Shown here: positions 11,937 to 23,686 of the stretch, piece by piece
Position numbering within the stretch: position 1 is the first letter of the stretch
Layout of the letters: each line of letters starts with the position of its first letter
Assembly (NCBI GenBank): GCA_017354895.1
Contig: CP071499.1
Span: 248,001-312,000, forward strand
DNA: 64,000 nt
Reading direction: 5' to 3'
Source: Podospora comata
Lineage: Eukaryota; Ascomycota; Sordariomycetes; Sordariales; Podosporaceae
Notes under the pieces: model-generated
Told to the model about the DNA's origin: nothing
Seen by the model: the letters and a program-made list of their open reading frames with translations, nothing else
Database searches by the model: none
Made by a program: the position numbers and the translations under genes

Positions 11937-13616
11937 TCAGTGGTCTTCCACGTCTTCATCTCGGCCTGGATATACGATGTCTCTCACCACCACTGCCCTG
12001 ACACAGTGGAACAGAACAAACCCATAGACCAACACCAAAACAATCGAGATGGCCGTCGAAAACCACAGGACGAACTCGTTCTGAAACACCTTCCCCAGAG
12101 AGATGGTGGCCAGGATAAAGCCCGTGTTTGGAAACACCGACGCCCACCATCCAAGGTGGAAGTACCTCGGTGGGCTCTGCACCACGGCCAGCACGGCAAT
12201 GGCAAACCACCAGAAGCTCAGCGCCCAGAGGAACCCGGCCCCGACGATGGCCATCATGAGCATGATGCTCGCGTCGAGCAGCCCGTCCATGTTGGCGTCG
12301 AAGCTCCCCGGGAGGGACTGAGCAAGCCCGATAAATGCCAGCGCGGTGAAACTCGGCGGGCCGACGCACATGAACAACCCCGGCCTGTGCTCCCTGTCTG
12401 GAAGGCCCGACTGCATCAGCCGGCCGACCATGTGGGCGTACATCATTGCCGCGACGCTGATGCCCAACCCCTGACAGCTGAGGCCGCTGACGATGATGGG
12501 GAGGGCCATGGCGGGCGGTTGGGTGGAGGCGATGACGGAGGCGATGGTGCCCGAGAGCATGACGGGGAAGATGGGGAGGATCCAAGTCGGCATCATGGTT
12601 TGAAGGCTGAAGGAGTGCCGGCGGCCAAAGACGAATGAGTATTGTGCTACTGCTAGGCAGGTTGACAGGGCGACGTAGATCCAAAAGGCGATTTGGATGG
12701 CCCAGCGGAGCCCCTGGCGTTCACCGTCCCATGACTGGATGTGGGAGGGGATGCAGTATTTTTGTGTCGAGGTGATCAAGGTTGCGATGGAGAGCAGGAA
12801 AGTGGGGACGAAGAAGCCTTCGCGGGGGTGGGTGATGGAGGCGACGAAACTGCCGGTGTTGAGGAGGAAGCGAGCCAAAAGGAGGGAGGTGATGAGGGTG
12901 AAGAGGATGATGTTGAGGATGTAGACTGCTAGGCCGAGGACCGGGGTAAGGGAGGGGAACTGGTGGGGTTGGGCGTGGATGAGGAGGGAGAGGCCACCAG
13001 TGGACATAGAGAGGGTGTACCATGCCCAAGTAAAGTGTTTGAGGCGGGAACGTAGAGAGATAGGTGGACGGGGATGGGTGTGGTCGTGAGGATGGCCCGG
13101 AGAGGGGGTAGGAGATGGTGAGGGTCGGCTGTCGAGCGCGTCATTTTTGGCGGCTGTGATAGCGGCGGTAGCTTCGATGTCCTCTGGGGATGGCTTGAGC
13201 TCCTGATCAGTGGGGAGACGACTCAGTCGGCGTCGTTCGGGAACGGCATATGGCAAACTCGTGCCCGAGATGGAGCCCCGTAGAGTGGGCGCCCGGGAAT
13301 CGAGCTGGAGATCGTGGACCAGATCGTCTTTTTCTGGGTTCCGTAACTGATCAAGGGATGGGCTTGCATCGTCAGAGCTGATCGATAGCCGACTGAGACG
13401 ACGTTGCTCTCCTCTCTGTTCGCGGCCTTCGTAGAGGTGTGGATTTTGTTGAGAGACGCTGGAGGGTCGACGGCGCATGGACCGCCGGGGAATTGGGGGC
13501 GCGGGACGATGGGATGCAGGTGCTCTAGCGCCTGCGGCTTGTGGCTGGAACTTTTCGTATTCTGTGTCCTGCCGGTTGGTTTCAATATCAGAACTGTCCA
13601 GCAGTGGTGCTGACAT
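11937..13616 (-). CDS. TDT-family transporter (Mae1/Ssu1-like C4-dicarboxylate or sulfite carrier)
   Basis: A single exon of 559 residues starts at ATG at 13616. The first 175 residues are hydrophilic and Pro/Ser-rich with RRR patches, which fits a cytosolic regulatory extension. About ten membrane segments follow. The first carries FTWAWYTLSMSTGGLSLL, resembling the F-x(n)-W-x(3)-MGTG region of the tellurite-resistance/dicarboxylate transporter fold, which includes S. pombe Mae1 (malate) and Ssu1 (sulfite). The extended N-terminus and overall pattern look more like the malic-acid permease branch than Ssu1, but the substrate cannot be read from sequence. It should lie in the plasma membrane. 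It faces the HeLo gene across 2.7 kb of non-coding DNA. Confidence 0.88.
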   Translation of the reverse strand: MSAPLLDSSDIETNRQDTEYEKFQPQAAGARAPASHRPAPPIPRRSMRRRPSSVSQQNPHLYEGREQRGEQRRLSRLSISSDDASPSLDQLRNPEKDDLVHDLQLDSRAPTLRGSISGTSLPYAVPERRRLSRLPTDQELKPSPEDIEATAAITAAKNDALDSRPSPSPTPSPGHPHDHTHPRPPISLRSRLKHFTWAWYTLSMSTGGLSLLIHAQPHQFPSLTPVLGLAVYILNIILFTLITSLLLARFLLNTGSFVASITHPREGFFVPTFLLSIATLITSTQKYCIPSHIQSWDGERQGLRWAIQIAFWIYVALSTCLAVAQYSFVFGRRHSFSLQTMMPTWILPIFPVMLSGTIASVIASTQPPAMALPIIVSGLSCQGLGISVAAMMYAHMVGRLMQSGLPDREHRPGLFMCVGPPSFTALAFIGLAQSLPGSFDANMDGLLDASIMLMMAIVGAGFLWALSFWWFAIAVLAVVQSPPRYFHLGWWASVFPNTGFILATISLGKVFQNEFVLWFSTAISIVLVLVYGFVLFHCVRAVVVRDIVYPGRDEDVEDH

Positions 13617-16282
13617 GATATTATGCGATTAATCAAGAGAAGACGTGCTTCGGCCAAGAACGTGGTGTAGGGGCGAAATGCAAGCCTGAGAGAATGGATG
13701 ATGTTGCTGACTGCGACCGAGGAACTTGAGGGGATAATAATAAGTGAAAACTGAGCGACGGAAAGACAACAAAACAAAAAACGACTGCTCCAGAGCCTGT
13801 CGAAGAAAAATGAGCGTGATGATTAGCACGGGGCTCAACTGTCTGCAAGCGCTCGAGCTTTTGTACATGTTGATCGTATTCGCATCGAGACTTCTCACCG
13901 AATGACCACCCAGGCGGCATTGGAATGGAAGTGGCAAGATAGTTCAAACATTGGATGTTTGGGTCGCGGTAGGTAAGCAAGTTTCGACAGCTCAAATGTC
14001 GAGTCAGTCACGACAACTGCTCTGGTCAGAGCTTGCTCGAGCTTTTGGCTCTCATTTTGTCATCATGTCCAGCCAACACGAGACGCGCCATGGTCTCCTA
14101 CATGTAAGAAATAAAATCTAATTTTGCCTTGACGCTTTTATTGAGAATAAACAGGAAGTTTGCAGGCGGGTGTTGCCTTCATCGTCAACCTCCTCCTTTT
14201 GGCGTCGGATCATCCGAACAAGAGTGGTGCTTGGACAGGCCTGACTCAGAGATCTGAGGACCTTCAGCCTTTTGGTAACATCTTCAAGTCTTGAGGAACT
14301 TCTTTCTCAGCTGTGTGGAAATTTGCACACATTTTGTGGCATGAAATTCTACTTGGATGCAGAACTTGAAAGTCATCAATATCAGGTTCTCATGGCTGGT
14401 GACTGCCCTCGTGTAAGGACGATTGACACTGTAACTCACAACGACCGCCATTTTGAATAAAACGAACACATCGAACGTTACCTTACCTACACATTAGAAG
14501 TTTCTGCTTACTAGTCTGGCAACATTTGGCTGCCATAACGCAGATATTGAAAGATAAGGGTAAGGTAACTAGACCAGATGTCACGTCATTCAATGTTCAC
14601 GTCGTATCGATGTTGGGGGTCCAGTGAAATAAATGCACGTAAGATTTTAACCTCATTTTCGAAATGCTTAAATCTGTGATGACCGCGGCTAGTGCGCGTT
14701 GGCCCCGTAAATCAATCTCGCTGCCTGACGAGACATGCGCTCGATAACCCGTGGACGTGGTACCCTCAGCAGAGAAGAAGACGCCACCATACCCACAAGA
14801 ACAATAGACATTTCTTGGGCATCATACGCAGTGCATATTGACCCGACTCCGTCCCTGGGATGATGGCCAACGATACCCCTTTTGCCAATATTTAGCACCT
14901 TAGTTAGTGGCCATGGTCTGGCATGATGGTGCGATCAGTGTCATGAAATCGCCGGCGGACGAAGTGGACCAACCCAAACCGAGACATGCTGAAGCCTCGA
15001 TAATCAAGATGCCTATGATTTTTTGAGAAATTCGGGTGCCTAAAGCCAAATATGTCTGTGGAGCGCGACTCGAGGCAGGGCCAAGTAACGTCGTATGCAT
15101 GAAGACTGAGGGACAGCAGCCTCGACGCACACCGTGTCACCAACCTGGCACAGAGCGTGCAGAAACACAGTCCCACAGAAGCAGAGGCTTCGATGATATG
15201 TCTAGAGGGAGAGTGTTGCTTTCTTCTTCTGCACGGGCACCGGACGGATCTTATATCCAGTGCCGCATCAGGCAACATCGAGACTGAAACGGGCAAAGTT
15301 CGAACTGAGAAAATCACAGTATCCGCCCTGATTCCAACGTCAAAAGTGGAAGTTTTACTGCTTCAGCTCTGGTAAGGTGCTAGTCAATCTAACCTCTCCG
15401 CTCTGTCTCCATAGTAAGCACTGTGATGACCCGGCGGAAAGGGGGCGGTTGGAGTTCTGGGAACCCTAACCCTATGTGGGCCTCTCGCTCGGACTGAAGT
15501 GCCACAACAGGTAGGAGTGCGTGGCAGCAGGGACCTCACGTGAAGGCCCCCACTTTACAACGGGAAGTACCTGACAACACCCCCGAAGTTGGGCTTCGAG
15601 ATTGGCTGCAGGGATCCCCGCCAGAGAAGCCCAGGCAGCAGCTTTTTGCACCCTCCATTGCCTGCTTCGGGATGCGATGGGCCAATGCGGCATCGCAGCG
15701 ATCCCGCCCATCACAGGCACCGAAATAACAACCACCAAATCCCGAAAGGGTGATGCTGCCACGAGAGAGGATGCTACACTGGTGAAGGCCGTCTCTCTTC
15801 CCATTTTCGCCTCCCTTCTCAACCTCAACTTTCAAGGGGGGCAAACGGCTGCAGCCTGCCTTCTTTTTCTTTTCTTTCTTCCTTTCTTGCTTCTCCTCTC
15901 TAAGCTCACTTCGTTTCTCTCTTTACTATCTCCCGCAGCGTCTTCAACCTTCCCACAGGTACCCCTCATAAACCCGTTGTTGGACTGCCCGATTGACCTC
16001 CAGGTCTTCACCAACAACAAACTTGGCGTGCATTGTGTATTTCCCGCAGGCAAGTTCCAATCAGTCTCACCAACAGCCAACGCCAGCCCACCATCGACCA
16101 TAAACTGTCCCCAGAACCCCGCACTACCTTGCCGTAACGAGTCCCTCTCTTCTGTCGATAATAGGGGCCATGTATTGAGACCGAATGCCAAGTAGTAGCT
16201 TGGATTGGAGTCGACTAGGGTGTGAAAGACACCAGTGAACCAGCAACACCGAACCGAGCATCATCAACACAGGTCTCCCGCC
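13617..16282. other. Long divergent upstream region (2.7 kb)
   Basis: The interval separates the divergent TDT and HeLo-protease genes. No frame here has both an ATG and recognisable content. A C/T-rich tract at about 15860-15910 precedes the HeLo gene and may be part of its leader. A two-unit telomere-like CCCTAA motif lies at 15464-15475. An inverted repeat near 14.5 kb is listed separately. I see no tRNA or rRNA gene. Confidence 0.55.
14477..14569. repeat. 11-bp perfect inverted repeat with 71-bp spacer
   Basis: GTTACCTTACC at 14477-14487 is repeated in inverse orientation (GGTAAGGTAAC) at 14559-14569. The arms do not extend inward and I see no clear target-site duplication, so this may be a relic of a small palindromic element or chance. 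Similar TACCTTACC-type strings recur near 52.87 kb. Confidence 0.4.
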
Positions 16283-19200
16283 ATGGACCCTCTCAACCCC
16301 ATGGGTGATGCCCAGCCGGCCTTCCAGCGCCGGCTGAGCAGGCTTTACAACGACACCAAAAGGAGATCCGAGTTTGTTCAGACCTCTGTCCAACACCCCG
16401 AAGCCGATCCCGAGGTCAGGTCGTTGCATCGAAGGCTCAGGATTCAGAAGGACCGTTTCGTCACCTGGGGTTTGGAATGGGCTGACCCTAGCCAGTCGGC
16501 CGAGGTCTTGATAGACTCGTCGTTGAACAAGGCCGGAATCAGCGAACTGGTTAGCAACATCATGTCCAACATCAAGGAAATTCTTGCCGAAGCCGAGCCA
16601 CTCTGGATGAGTTCAAGACGACTGGCGGGAGAGATTGTTGAGCCAGCACAGCCACCCCGGAGGGGAGAAAAGATTCAGATGGTTGTCTGGGACAAGAGCA
16701 AGTTTGAAGGTTTGATCCGCGATCTTACCGATGCTATCGACACCCTCTACGAAGTATCCCGAACAAGATCATCATATGCAAGCTCTGCCGCCGTCGGGGG
16801 GCGGCCGGCCAAGTCCTCGGCGGCAGCAGAAGACCTGCGTCCCTTTGCGTCATCACGGCTACAAACCCCAGAGCAGATCGATCCCAAGATCTTGACCTCG
16901 TTGCGGTCGGTGCAGGCAGCGCCTATGACCGAGCACGACGAGAAGGAAAAAACCCACGAAATTGTCTTTATGGACAAGCAATCTTACGCCAAACTCACAC
17001 GAACTACTGCTGGTGCACGCCACACCCAATCGCCACTTCTTCTTGAATATGCCCCTTTCAGCTCCCTATACTCTATCACGGGTGTCTCACCACCGATGCA
17101 CCGCTTCGAGAAGCTGTTTTCTGGCCTTCAGCTGGAACCTCAAAGGCCGGTCCAGCCGGGATCGTGGATTGGGTTACCGCGTTTGTTGGGCTACTTTGAA
17201 GACATGGAAAACTCAAGATTCGGATTGATCTATCAGTTTCCCCAGAAGTTCAATGCCGTCACGTTTGAAACTTTGACCCAAAACCCCCTGAACAACCTCT
17301 GCACACTCGCCGACCTCCTGGCCCGCCCAGACTTTGAGCCTAGGCTTGAGGCCAAGTTCCGGCTCGCTGCCAATCTGGCAAACAGCGTCTTTGACCTGCA
17401 TGACCGGGGCATCACTCATGGGAGCATCGGCGATGAAAACATTTCTTTTTGCAATGCCGTGGGCACTGACCCCGAAGTCAGCGGAATCACTCAAGGAGAG
17501 GTTGATATTCGCAGACCTCTTATTTCTTCCTTTGATCTTTTTTCAGAGACAGAGCCAGAGTATCAGGAAGGTCCCAGAGAGTTCTCTTTGTACAAACACC
17601 CCCTTGACCCACGAAACAGTGTTCAATCCCCCCTCGCCAACAATGCCGACTCCAAGACCTTCGACCTCTACTCTCTCGCCATGATTCTTCTCTCGATTGG
17701 TCTCTGGACTAAACTTGAGAATCTTGTCCCTAACATGGCCTCGCCAGTGCTGCCCGAGTCCGTTCTCACTCAATTGGGTATCCGCTGTGGCACGCTTTAC
17801 ATGAAGGCAGTGCAGACATTGTGGTCTGCGGTGGACCAAGAGTTGAGTGGCACGCAAACGACTGACAAAATTGTAGAACGGGTCGAATTCAAGGCTGGTC
17901 GATATCTGGAGGCATGCTGTATCCTGGATGGTGTCAGCAATCTTGAGGAGAGACTGGGTGATGACCTAGGGGATGTGCGCCCGGAGCACGCACGGCTGAG
18001 CACACCATCGATCGCTGGACCTTCAAAGGACTCGCAATCAGAAAAGCCGTCCGCCTCTGTGTTATCAGCCGGCCAAGTCCAAACAGAAGCGAGGGGTAAG
18101 TCTGCTGTCGTGGGTCTTCAAATCCCTCCATCGGTGCTAATCCGTTTATCCCAGCCGCCCACGCCAATGAAACATCAACTAAACCGAAGCTACGACTCTT
18201 CAAGCACGTGCCCCTACCACCCGAAGAGGTCGAGCGGTGGAACACCAACATCATGCCACAGGTCAACCAGGCTCTTCGGCACTTTTATCGAAAAAATCCC
18301 GAGTCAGTCGAAATTTCGCTGGAGTCTGTTGGAGAGAGTCCTCAAAAAACAAAACCCACAGTTTTAGTGGTGTGCCAATCCACAAGCCTGGTCAAAACTA
18401 TCCTGAAGAAGAGGCTTGGCAACATTTTGGCTGCGGCCGGCCTCGGGTTGAGGGTATGCACTGGCCGAGTCATCAAATCTCGTAGAGACGCTGTTGGCAG
18501 AAGCATGGCTGGGCCAGAAGAGGAGGTGGTTGCGGCCAATCCAGAACACCAACAGCAACCCTTGAATGGGGCAAGCATCGGGGCATGGAACCAAAGTCAC
18601 CATCTGCCACCTGTCAGCCTCGGAGGGATGCTCACAGTCGATGGCAGATTGTACGGCATGACGGTACACCATATGTTGGACGAACCGGGTCCTGATTCGG
18701 GAGGGAAGTCAGGTGCTCCAAGAAGCATGGCAGGGCCTCCCGGAATGACAGATCTCCATGCTTGGTACGCACAGCAGTACACGAATCCCAGCGACTCGGA
18801 CCAAGATACCAGCAGCAGTTCCGAGTATGATGCCTACGACCTCTCTGATGCAGATTCTGATGCTTTTTCAGAGTCGGCCATTACTAGTGACTATTCGGAG
18901 GAAGACGACGACGACGACGGCGAGTATCAGGAGAGTGAGCCGGGAGATATACCTGGCATTGAACCCGGTTGTGGGGACGGGTACATCGTCACACAGCCTG
19001 CCCTGGACGATGTGGATGCTGGTTTCTATCCTTGCCTGGAAACCCAGGATGAAGACCATCTCGACACGTACAGAGTTGGGGAGATGTATGCATCAAGTGG
19101 TATCCGACGTCGTAGGGAGGGGGGAATGAACCACGAGATCGATTGGGCCCTTTTTGAATTCTTCGATGAGCGACTGCCCTCTGGGAATTTGATTCCCTCC

Positions 19201-20052
19201 CTCGACCCGCCACCGACAAAAGCACAATCACAAACCACTTCGTCCAACATTTGTCCTACAACTGTTGCACCTATGTCAAGCTTGCCTGGCCTAGGGGTTC
19301 AATGCATGGCACGCACTTCAGGCCTACAGACTGGTGTTATCCTCCCAGCTATGGTGTCCGTCAAGATCTATGGCCGGGTTTCGCCAAGCGAGACATATCA
19401 AGTGTCGGGAACCCGACCGTCTCCAGACCAGCCTCGTCACCCAAAACAGTCGTCGCTTCCGATGGGCATGCCGGGAGACTCGGGAGCATGGGTAGTTGAT
19501 GGTGCGAATGGTCGAGTATGCGGGCATATTCTTGCCTGGAGTGAGCGCAAGAAGGTTGCTTACATCTGTCCAATGGATGTGCTGATTCTTGATATTGCCG
19601 AGACGTTGGAAGCCAATGAGATTCGTCTTCCGGGAGGTGAAGTTGTGTACTCGCGGGAGCCGCTGAGTGCTCAATATTCCATGAGGTCTATGACGCAAAG
19701 GAGTGTAAGAAGTGACATGCCGGGCTGGCAACGTTCTGAGGGCGATGTTGGCGACGACGAGGGCGAAGAGCCATCTACCCCAATGGCTAGATTTGCCGCC
19801 AGGAGACACAGCAGTCGACGGTCTCAGAGGAGCATGGTGGCCGGTAAGAGGGCATCTTACCTCTCTGCCAAAAGACAGAGCCAACAAGCAACGATGGAAA
19901 GCACTGTTGGGGAAGAGGAGCTGGAGCACGATGAGGGGGTCGAGGTGGATATCAGTGTTGGGTTAGCTAATCAGCTCAAAGCAATGAACCTGCCTCCGGG
20001 AGACTCAAGCCTATCTTCAGCAGAGATGATGAGGAAATGGGGATATGCCTGA
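16283..20052 (+). CDS. HeLo-type domain / pseudokinase / trypsin-like protease fusion
   Basis: Two exons, 16283-18095 and 18155-20052, are split by a 59-nt GTAAGT...CAG intron with a GCTAAT branch site, giving 1236 residues. The start is cgccATGg. Residues about 10-165 match the HeLo/prion-inhibition-type fold (RLRIQKDRFVTWGLEW), but the usual hydrophobic first helix is missing. Residues about 205-545 are kinase-like: the HRD position reads HGS (His379), no DFG is visible, and no clear VAIK lysine is seen, so a pseudokinase is likely. Exon 2 carries a chymotrypsin-fold pattern: TVHH (His776/777), HEIDWAL (Asp934) and GDSGAWV (Ser1047), a complete-looking triad. An acidic Ser/Asp insertion lies at about 815-860. 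HeLo and kinase-like modules occur in fungal incompatibility and NLR systems. A protease effector role is inferred. It is followed by decayed SNF2 and NACHT genes. Confidence 0.85.
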
Positions 20053-20497
20053 CTCAAGGCGAGCTCGGGTTATATACATCTGTATTGGGATGGGAAAGTC
20101 TGGGCTGACTGAAACAAGAATATGATGGGTATGAGTGGGGGGAAGTATAAGGTCGTGATGACCCGATACCAATCTGCATCATGATATCCCCTGTTTTTGG
20201 CTAGCGAACTTTACTACTCTCAGTGCTTCTCGCACAAAAATAATGCTGAATAATTGCTTGAATGTTGTCTGTTGACCCTGTCGAAACCAGCTTTTCTCTA
20301 TGCACGGTAATTATGATGGATGAGATCCCACTGGCGCTGAGAAAGATTCTTGAGTGAATGAGGTGGTTGGCCATGAGCGACAAGATGCGTGAGTTTATGC
20401 AGCCCAAATTATGCACTATTCATAACTGACTCCCTACTTAGGACTATACGCAAAGTTGAAACAGAAACGCTGACCTGGACTCATCCGTTTGTCTTAT
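20053..20497. other. Convergent intergenic region
   Basis: The interval lies between the stop of the HeLo-protease gene and the last recognisable exon of the minus-strand SNF2 remnant. Nothing else is recognisable. Confidence 0.5.
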
Positions 20498-23218
20498 CTA
20501 GGGAGTTGCCCATCCTGCCTCCGCCAGGCGCATTTTACGGAGCTGTTGAGCATTCATTTGCTAGTGGTGGTAAACGTCTGAGACGAGGATCTCAAGGGAG
20601 TGGGGAAGGCAGAGGCAGTATCATACAACCTCCACGGTGCCATGACCCAGGTATCTCGTGACTAGGACAGTCTTCTTCTGACCACGGCGGGCAACACGAC
20701 TGAGGGTTTGACTCTCGACGCTTGGGTTCCACTGGGGCTCGAGAATGTAGACGTGGTTAGCAGCTGTGAGGTTGAGCCTGGAAACACGGGAAGTCGGGTG
20801 GTTAGCAAGGTTGGGATACCTAAGGGTTGGCGGAGATGGCACGTACCCGAATGCACCGAAACCGGTAGTCATGAGCAGAACTTGAACGGAGGTGCCCTCG
20901 TCAGACACAAAACAGCTCATGTTGTGCTGTCTTTCTGCCAGTGTTTGCCTGCCGTCAATTCGTTGATGAAGGATCTTCATCCGAGTGAGATGGAGCGCGA
21001 CCAGGTCCAGGGTTCTTGTCCAGCAGGAAAATACAATTCTGGGTGAGTTGATGTAAGCTTGGTTCTTAAGGACTTCGGCCAGTCTAGCAGAGCCGACGTA
21101 CCTCTTCGTGTCTCTTGGGGTTTGCTGGAGGTCGCGGATCAGGACTTCGATTTTCGATGAGACTCCTGAAAGATCGAAATGGTCCACCTTGTCATTGCTG
21201 TCGTCACCGCTATTTGGCGTCAGGGCGTCTGATTTTGGACTTATATGCCCACCACAATACAAGCACGAGGTCTTGTTCGCTGATCTCTGGTCGTCGGAGG
21301 GGATGCACTCTGGACAGATTACATGCCCACAGCCATGACGGAGTTTTGGAGGTGCTGCATCAAAGGCAGGGACCGGTATCCCGCACATGGAACATTCAAT
21401 ATCAGCGCTTGAACCTAGAGCATAGAGAAACTCTTCCCGGTCTAGCAGCTTGTCTCTGCGGCCACGTCGTTGGAAAGGCTTTTGGAACGTCCCTTGGTTG
21501 CAGACCAAGCGAAGCTGGAGCTGGACTTGGAAGATACCAAGATGGTCCCGTTGGTCTGCACGTAAGCCGGCTTTGTGATTGACCCAGTTTCTCATGTCAG
21601 CAGCTGTCTTGTCATAGCGGTTTCTTTCCTCTTGGGAGAGCGTGATGTAGTGGTAGCGTTCCTCAATCAGAGGCAGCTCGAGCATCTGTTTTGGCCTCCT
21701 CAGGCACAGTGCCTCGAGCAGTAGAGTAAATTGCCTGGGTACAGTATGGGCATCTGGCGAAGACGCATCCATGATCTTCTTCTTGAACATGGCCCGGTTT
21801 TGTAGCTGGTCGATTGGTAAAAAAGCAAGGAGCAACCCGAGCTCTTCCAGCCGGTTCTGAATGGGAGTAGCTGTGAGGCACCATCCGAAGTTTGCGTGGA
21901 TTTCACACGCTGCCTTGAAAAGTGTTTTCTGGGGCCGCTTGATCAAATGTGCTAACACGCAAAACTAAAGTCAGTACAAAGTATGTGCTCCTATAGAATT
22001 GGGAGGTCACTGACCCTCATCGACGACAACCCTGAACATTCAATCTGAAACAATGCACTTTTATTCTTTGCATTGTTGCTAACCGCCACCGTATTGTATG
22101 TAGTGAAGACGAGATTGCTGTTGAGGTAACTGTGAATGTTGATATTGTGGTCTTTGCAATGGTATTTCGCTATGGTAAGTGAGATGTCAAGATGCCTCGG
22201 CAATTAGAGAGATGTTAGAGAACAGGTTCAGTCTGTGGTCTCGATTAAGGCCCGGTAGTTAGAAACTTACTTTTTGATTTCTTCCAACCATAAGTACATG
22301 ATGACTGCGACTGGTTAGCAAGATTTGCGAGAGCGTCTGGTCAAAGTGTTCGCGTTGGGAACGCACACCCTGCAAGGCTTTGCTGGTCTTGTTAGCAAAA
22401 TCCACCCCGGGCCCGGCAAAGACTTTAGGTTCTTCAAAACCGGGGAAGTGAATCAACTGCCTGTTCAGATGCTCGATGTTTTCGGTGCCATATTCGGGGT
22501 CTTAAAGGTACAGCTTGGCAATGCTGCCGAGATAAAGCCCTACGGCATCGCCATCGGCAGCAGATCCGTATATGTTGATGTCCACTCGTAGCTTTGCCTG
22601 GCCAGGAGTGTGTGACTTGTAAAAGAGGCTCTGTATTTTCCCTATTTGGGCAAACGCCTTCACTTCGTGAGACTTGAACTTGTTGAACAGCGAAGTGAGA
22701 GCTTGTGATACAGCCTCATTCACCTGGGCGAATATGTGATTATCTGAGAATATGAGCATCAAGTAGTCGTCGTGTTTGATGACAGCAAATGACTGAACAT
22801 GCTCGTTATTCAGAAGCCTGTCTCTGGACTCGGCCACGTTACCAACCAGCTTCACTTCGGCATGGCTGATCTAATGGACATTGGCGTTATAGACAATGGA
22901 GATGCAACGACCCGTGGCAGATAACCGTGAATGGAGACAAGAGCTCACAGTCCCGTAACAACAGAAGCCGCCATCTCCACTTTCTTGCTCCTCGATTTCC
23001 AGCATTTCAGCTATACCAGGTGCTATGGGATCATCTTTGATGCCACATAAAGTGGCCCAAGCCTTCATTTAACTCCATGTGTCCCCTAGTACTGCTGGAT
23101 CTATCATGGGCTCTTCATTGGCATTCTCAAAGAGTTCGCTAGTGATAGGGTGCGCTCCAAACGAGCTACTGTTGTGAATCATTTCCCACTGGGAAACTGC
23201 CGAGGTGCTTGGAGTTGT
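20498..23218 (-). pseudogene. Decayed SNF2/RING helicase (Rad5/Rad16/HLTF type)
   Basis: Read from 23218 down to 20498, the strand encodes an SNF2-RING protein in pieces. The N-terminal region carries FCCYGT and LRVDINIYG motifs typical of these fungal proteins. Later come the TTYNTV region, DEAH (split by an intron near 22.01-21.95 kb), a RING-like Cys/His cluster (CSMC...HGCGH...CLYC) and the C-terminal motifs VFSCW, LMTTGFGAF, ANHVYILEPQWNP and QTLSRVARRGQ. The last exon, after a GTTGTA...CTAG intron, ends at TAG 20498-20500. Lesions: a stop just before ATG 23068 (23069-23071); a frame change near 22.50 kb; loss of the whole helicase motif I (Walker A) segment around 22.20-22.26 kb; and a one-base loss near 22037 where EWFR would be expected. 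The C-terminal half is nearly intact, but ATP binding is gone. A sequencing error could explain one lesion, not all. Confidence 0.8.
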
Positions 23219-23686
23219 GAGGCTGCACAGGTCAAAATGTCAGCAATTTTCCCTCTCGAGTAACAGGCAGTATGGCGGATCTCGTTATATTTCATGAGGA
23301 CCGATTCGGTAGGTCGCTTTATGGTCTTCCTCCATGTTGGAAAGGGTGTTGAAGGGAGTATAGTTTTCGAGGCCTGGTTGCTTAGCAAAGAATTGCGAGA
23401 GGTAGGTAGCGGGACTGGGACTGGCGGACTTGTATAACAATTTAATCACTTGCTGAGACAGAGGCGGGAAGGCACGAGGGTGCACTGCCCGGGGCGGACC
23501 ACAGGGCGAACCACCGAGCCTTCTCACAAGCTGCAAGCCAAGAAAAGATCGCTTTGATCTTTGCATTTGTATTTTACATCTAAAAAGTTGAACCAGTCCC
23601 GCGTGTCCTTTTGACAAGCAGGCTTTCGACCTGTCCATGCACCGCAGTGAGCTTGCATTGTCCGCCCCAGGTTTCCAACATTCAAC
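23219..23686. other. Interval between two divergent pseudogenes
   Basis: This may contain the lost first exon of the SNF2 remnant (a minus-strand ATG frame starts at 23335) and the promoter of the NACHT remnant. The signal is too degraded to assign. Confidence 0.4.

Noticed and set aside
14900-15320. Two partly similar GAAGCCTCGATAAT / GAGGCTTCGATGAT segments
   Set aside because: The similarity is limited to about 14 bases and does not extend, so I do not call a repeat or RNA gene.
15464-15475. CCCTAACCCTAT, telomere-like
   Set aside because: Only two units; short CCCTAA pairs are common in fungal promoters. It does not indicate a chromosome end.
15602-16195. 197-codon frame with a hydrophobic stretch upstream of the HeLo gene
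   Set aside because: It begins at TTG and the hydrophobic part comes from a C/T-rich leader tract. No splice joins it convincingly to the HeLo gene to supply its missing first helix.
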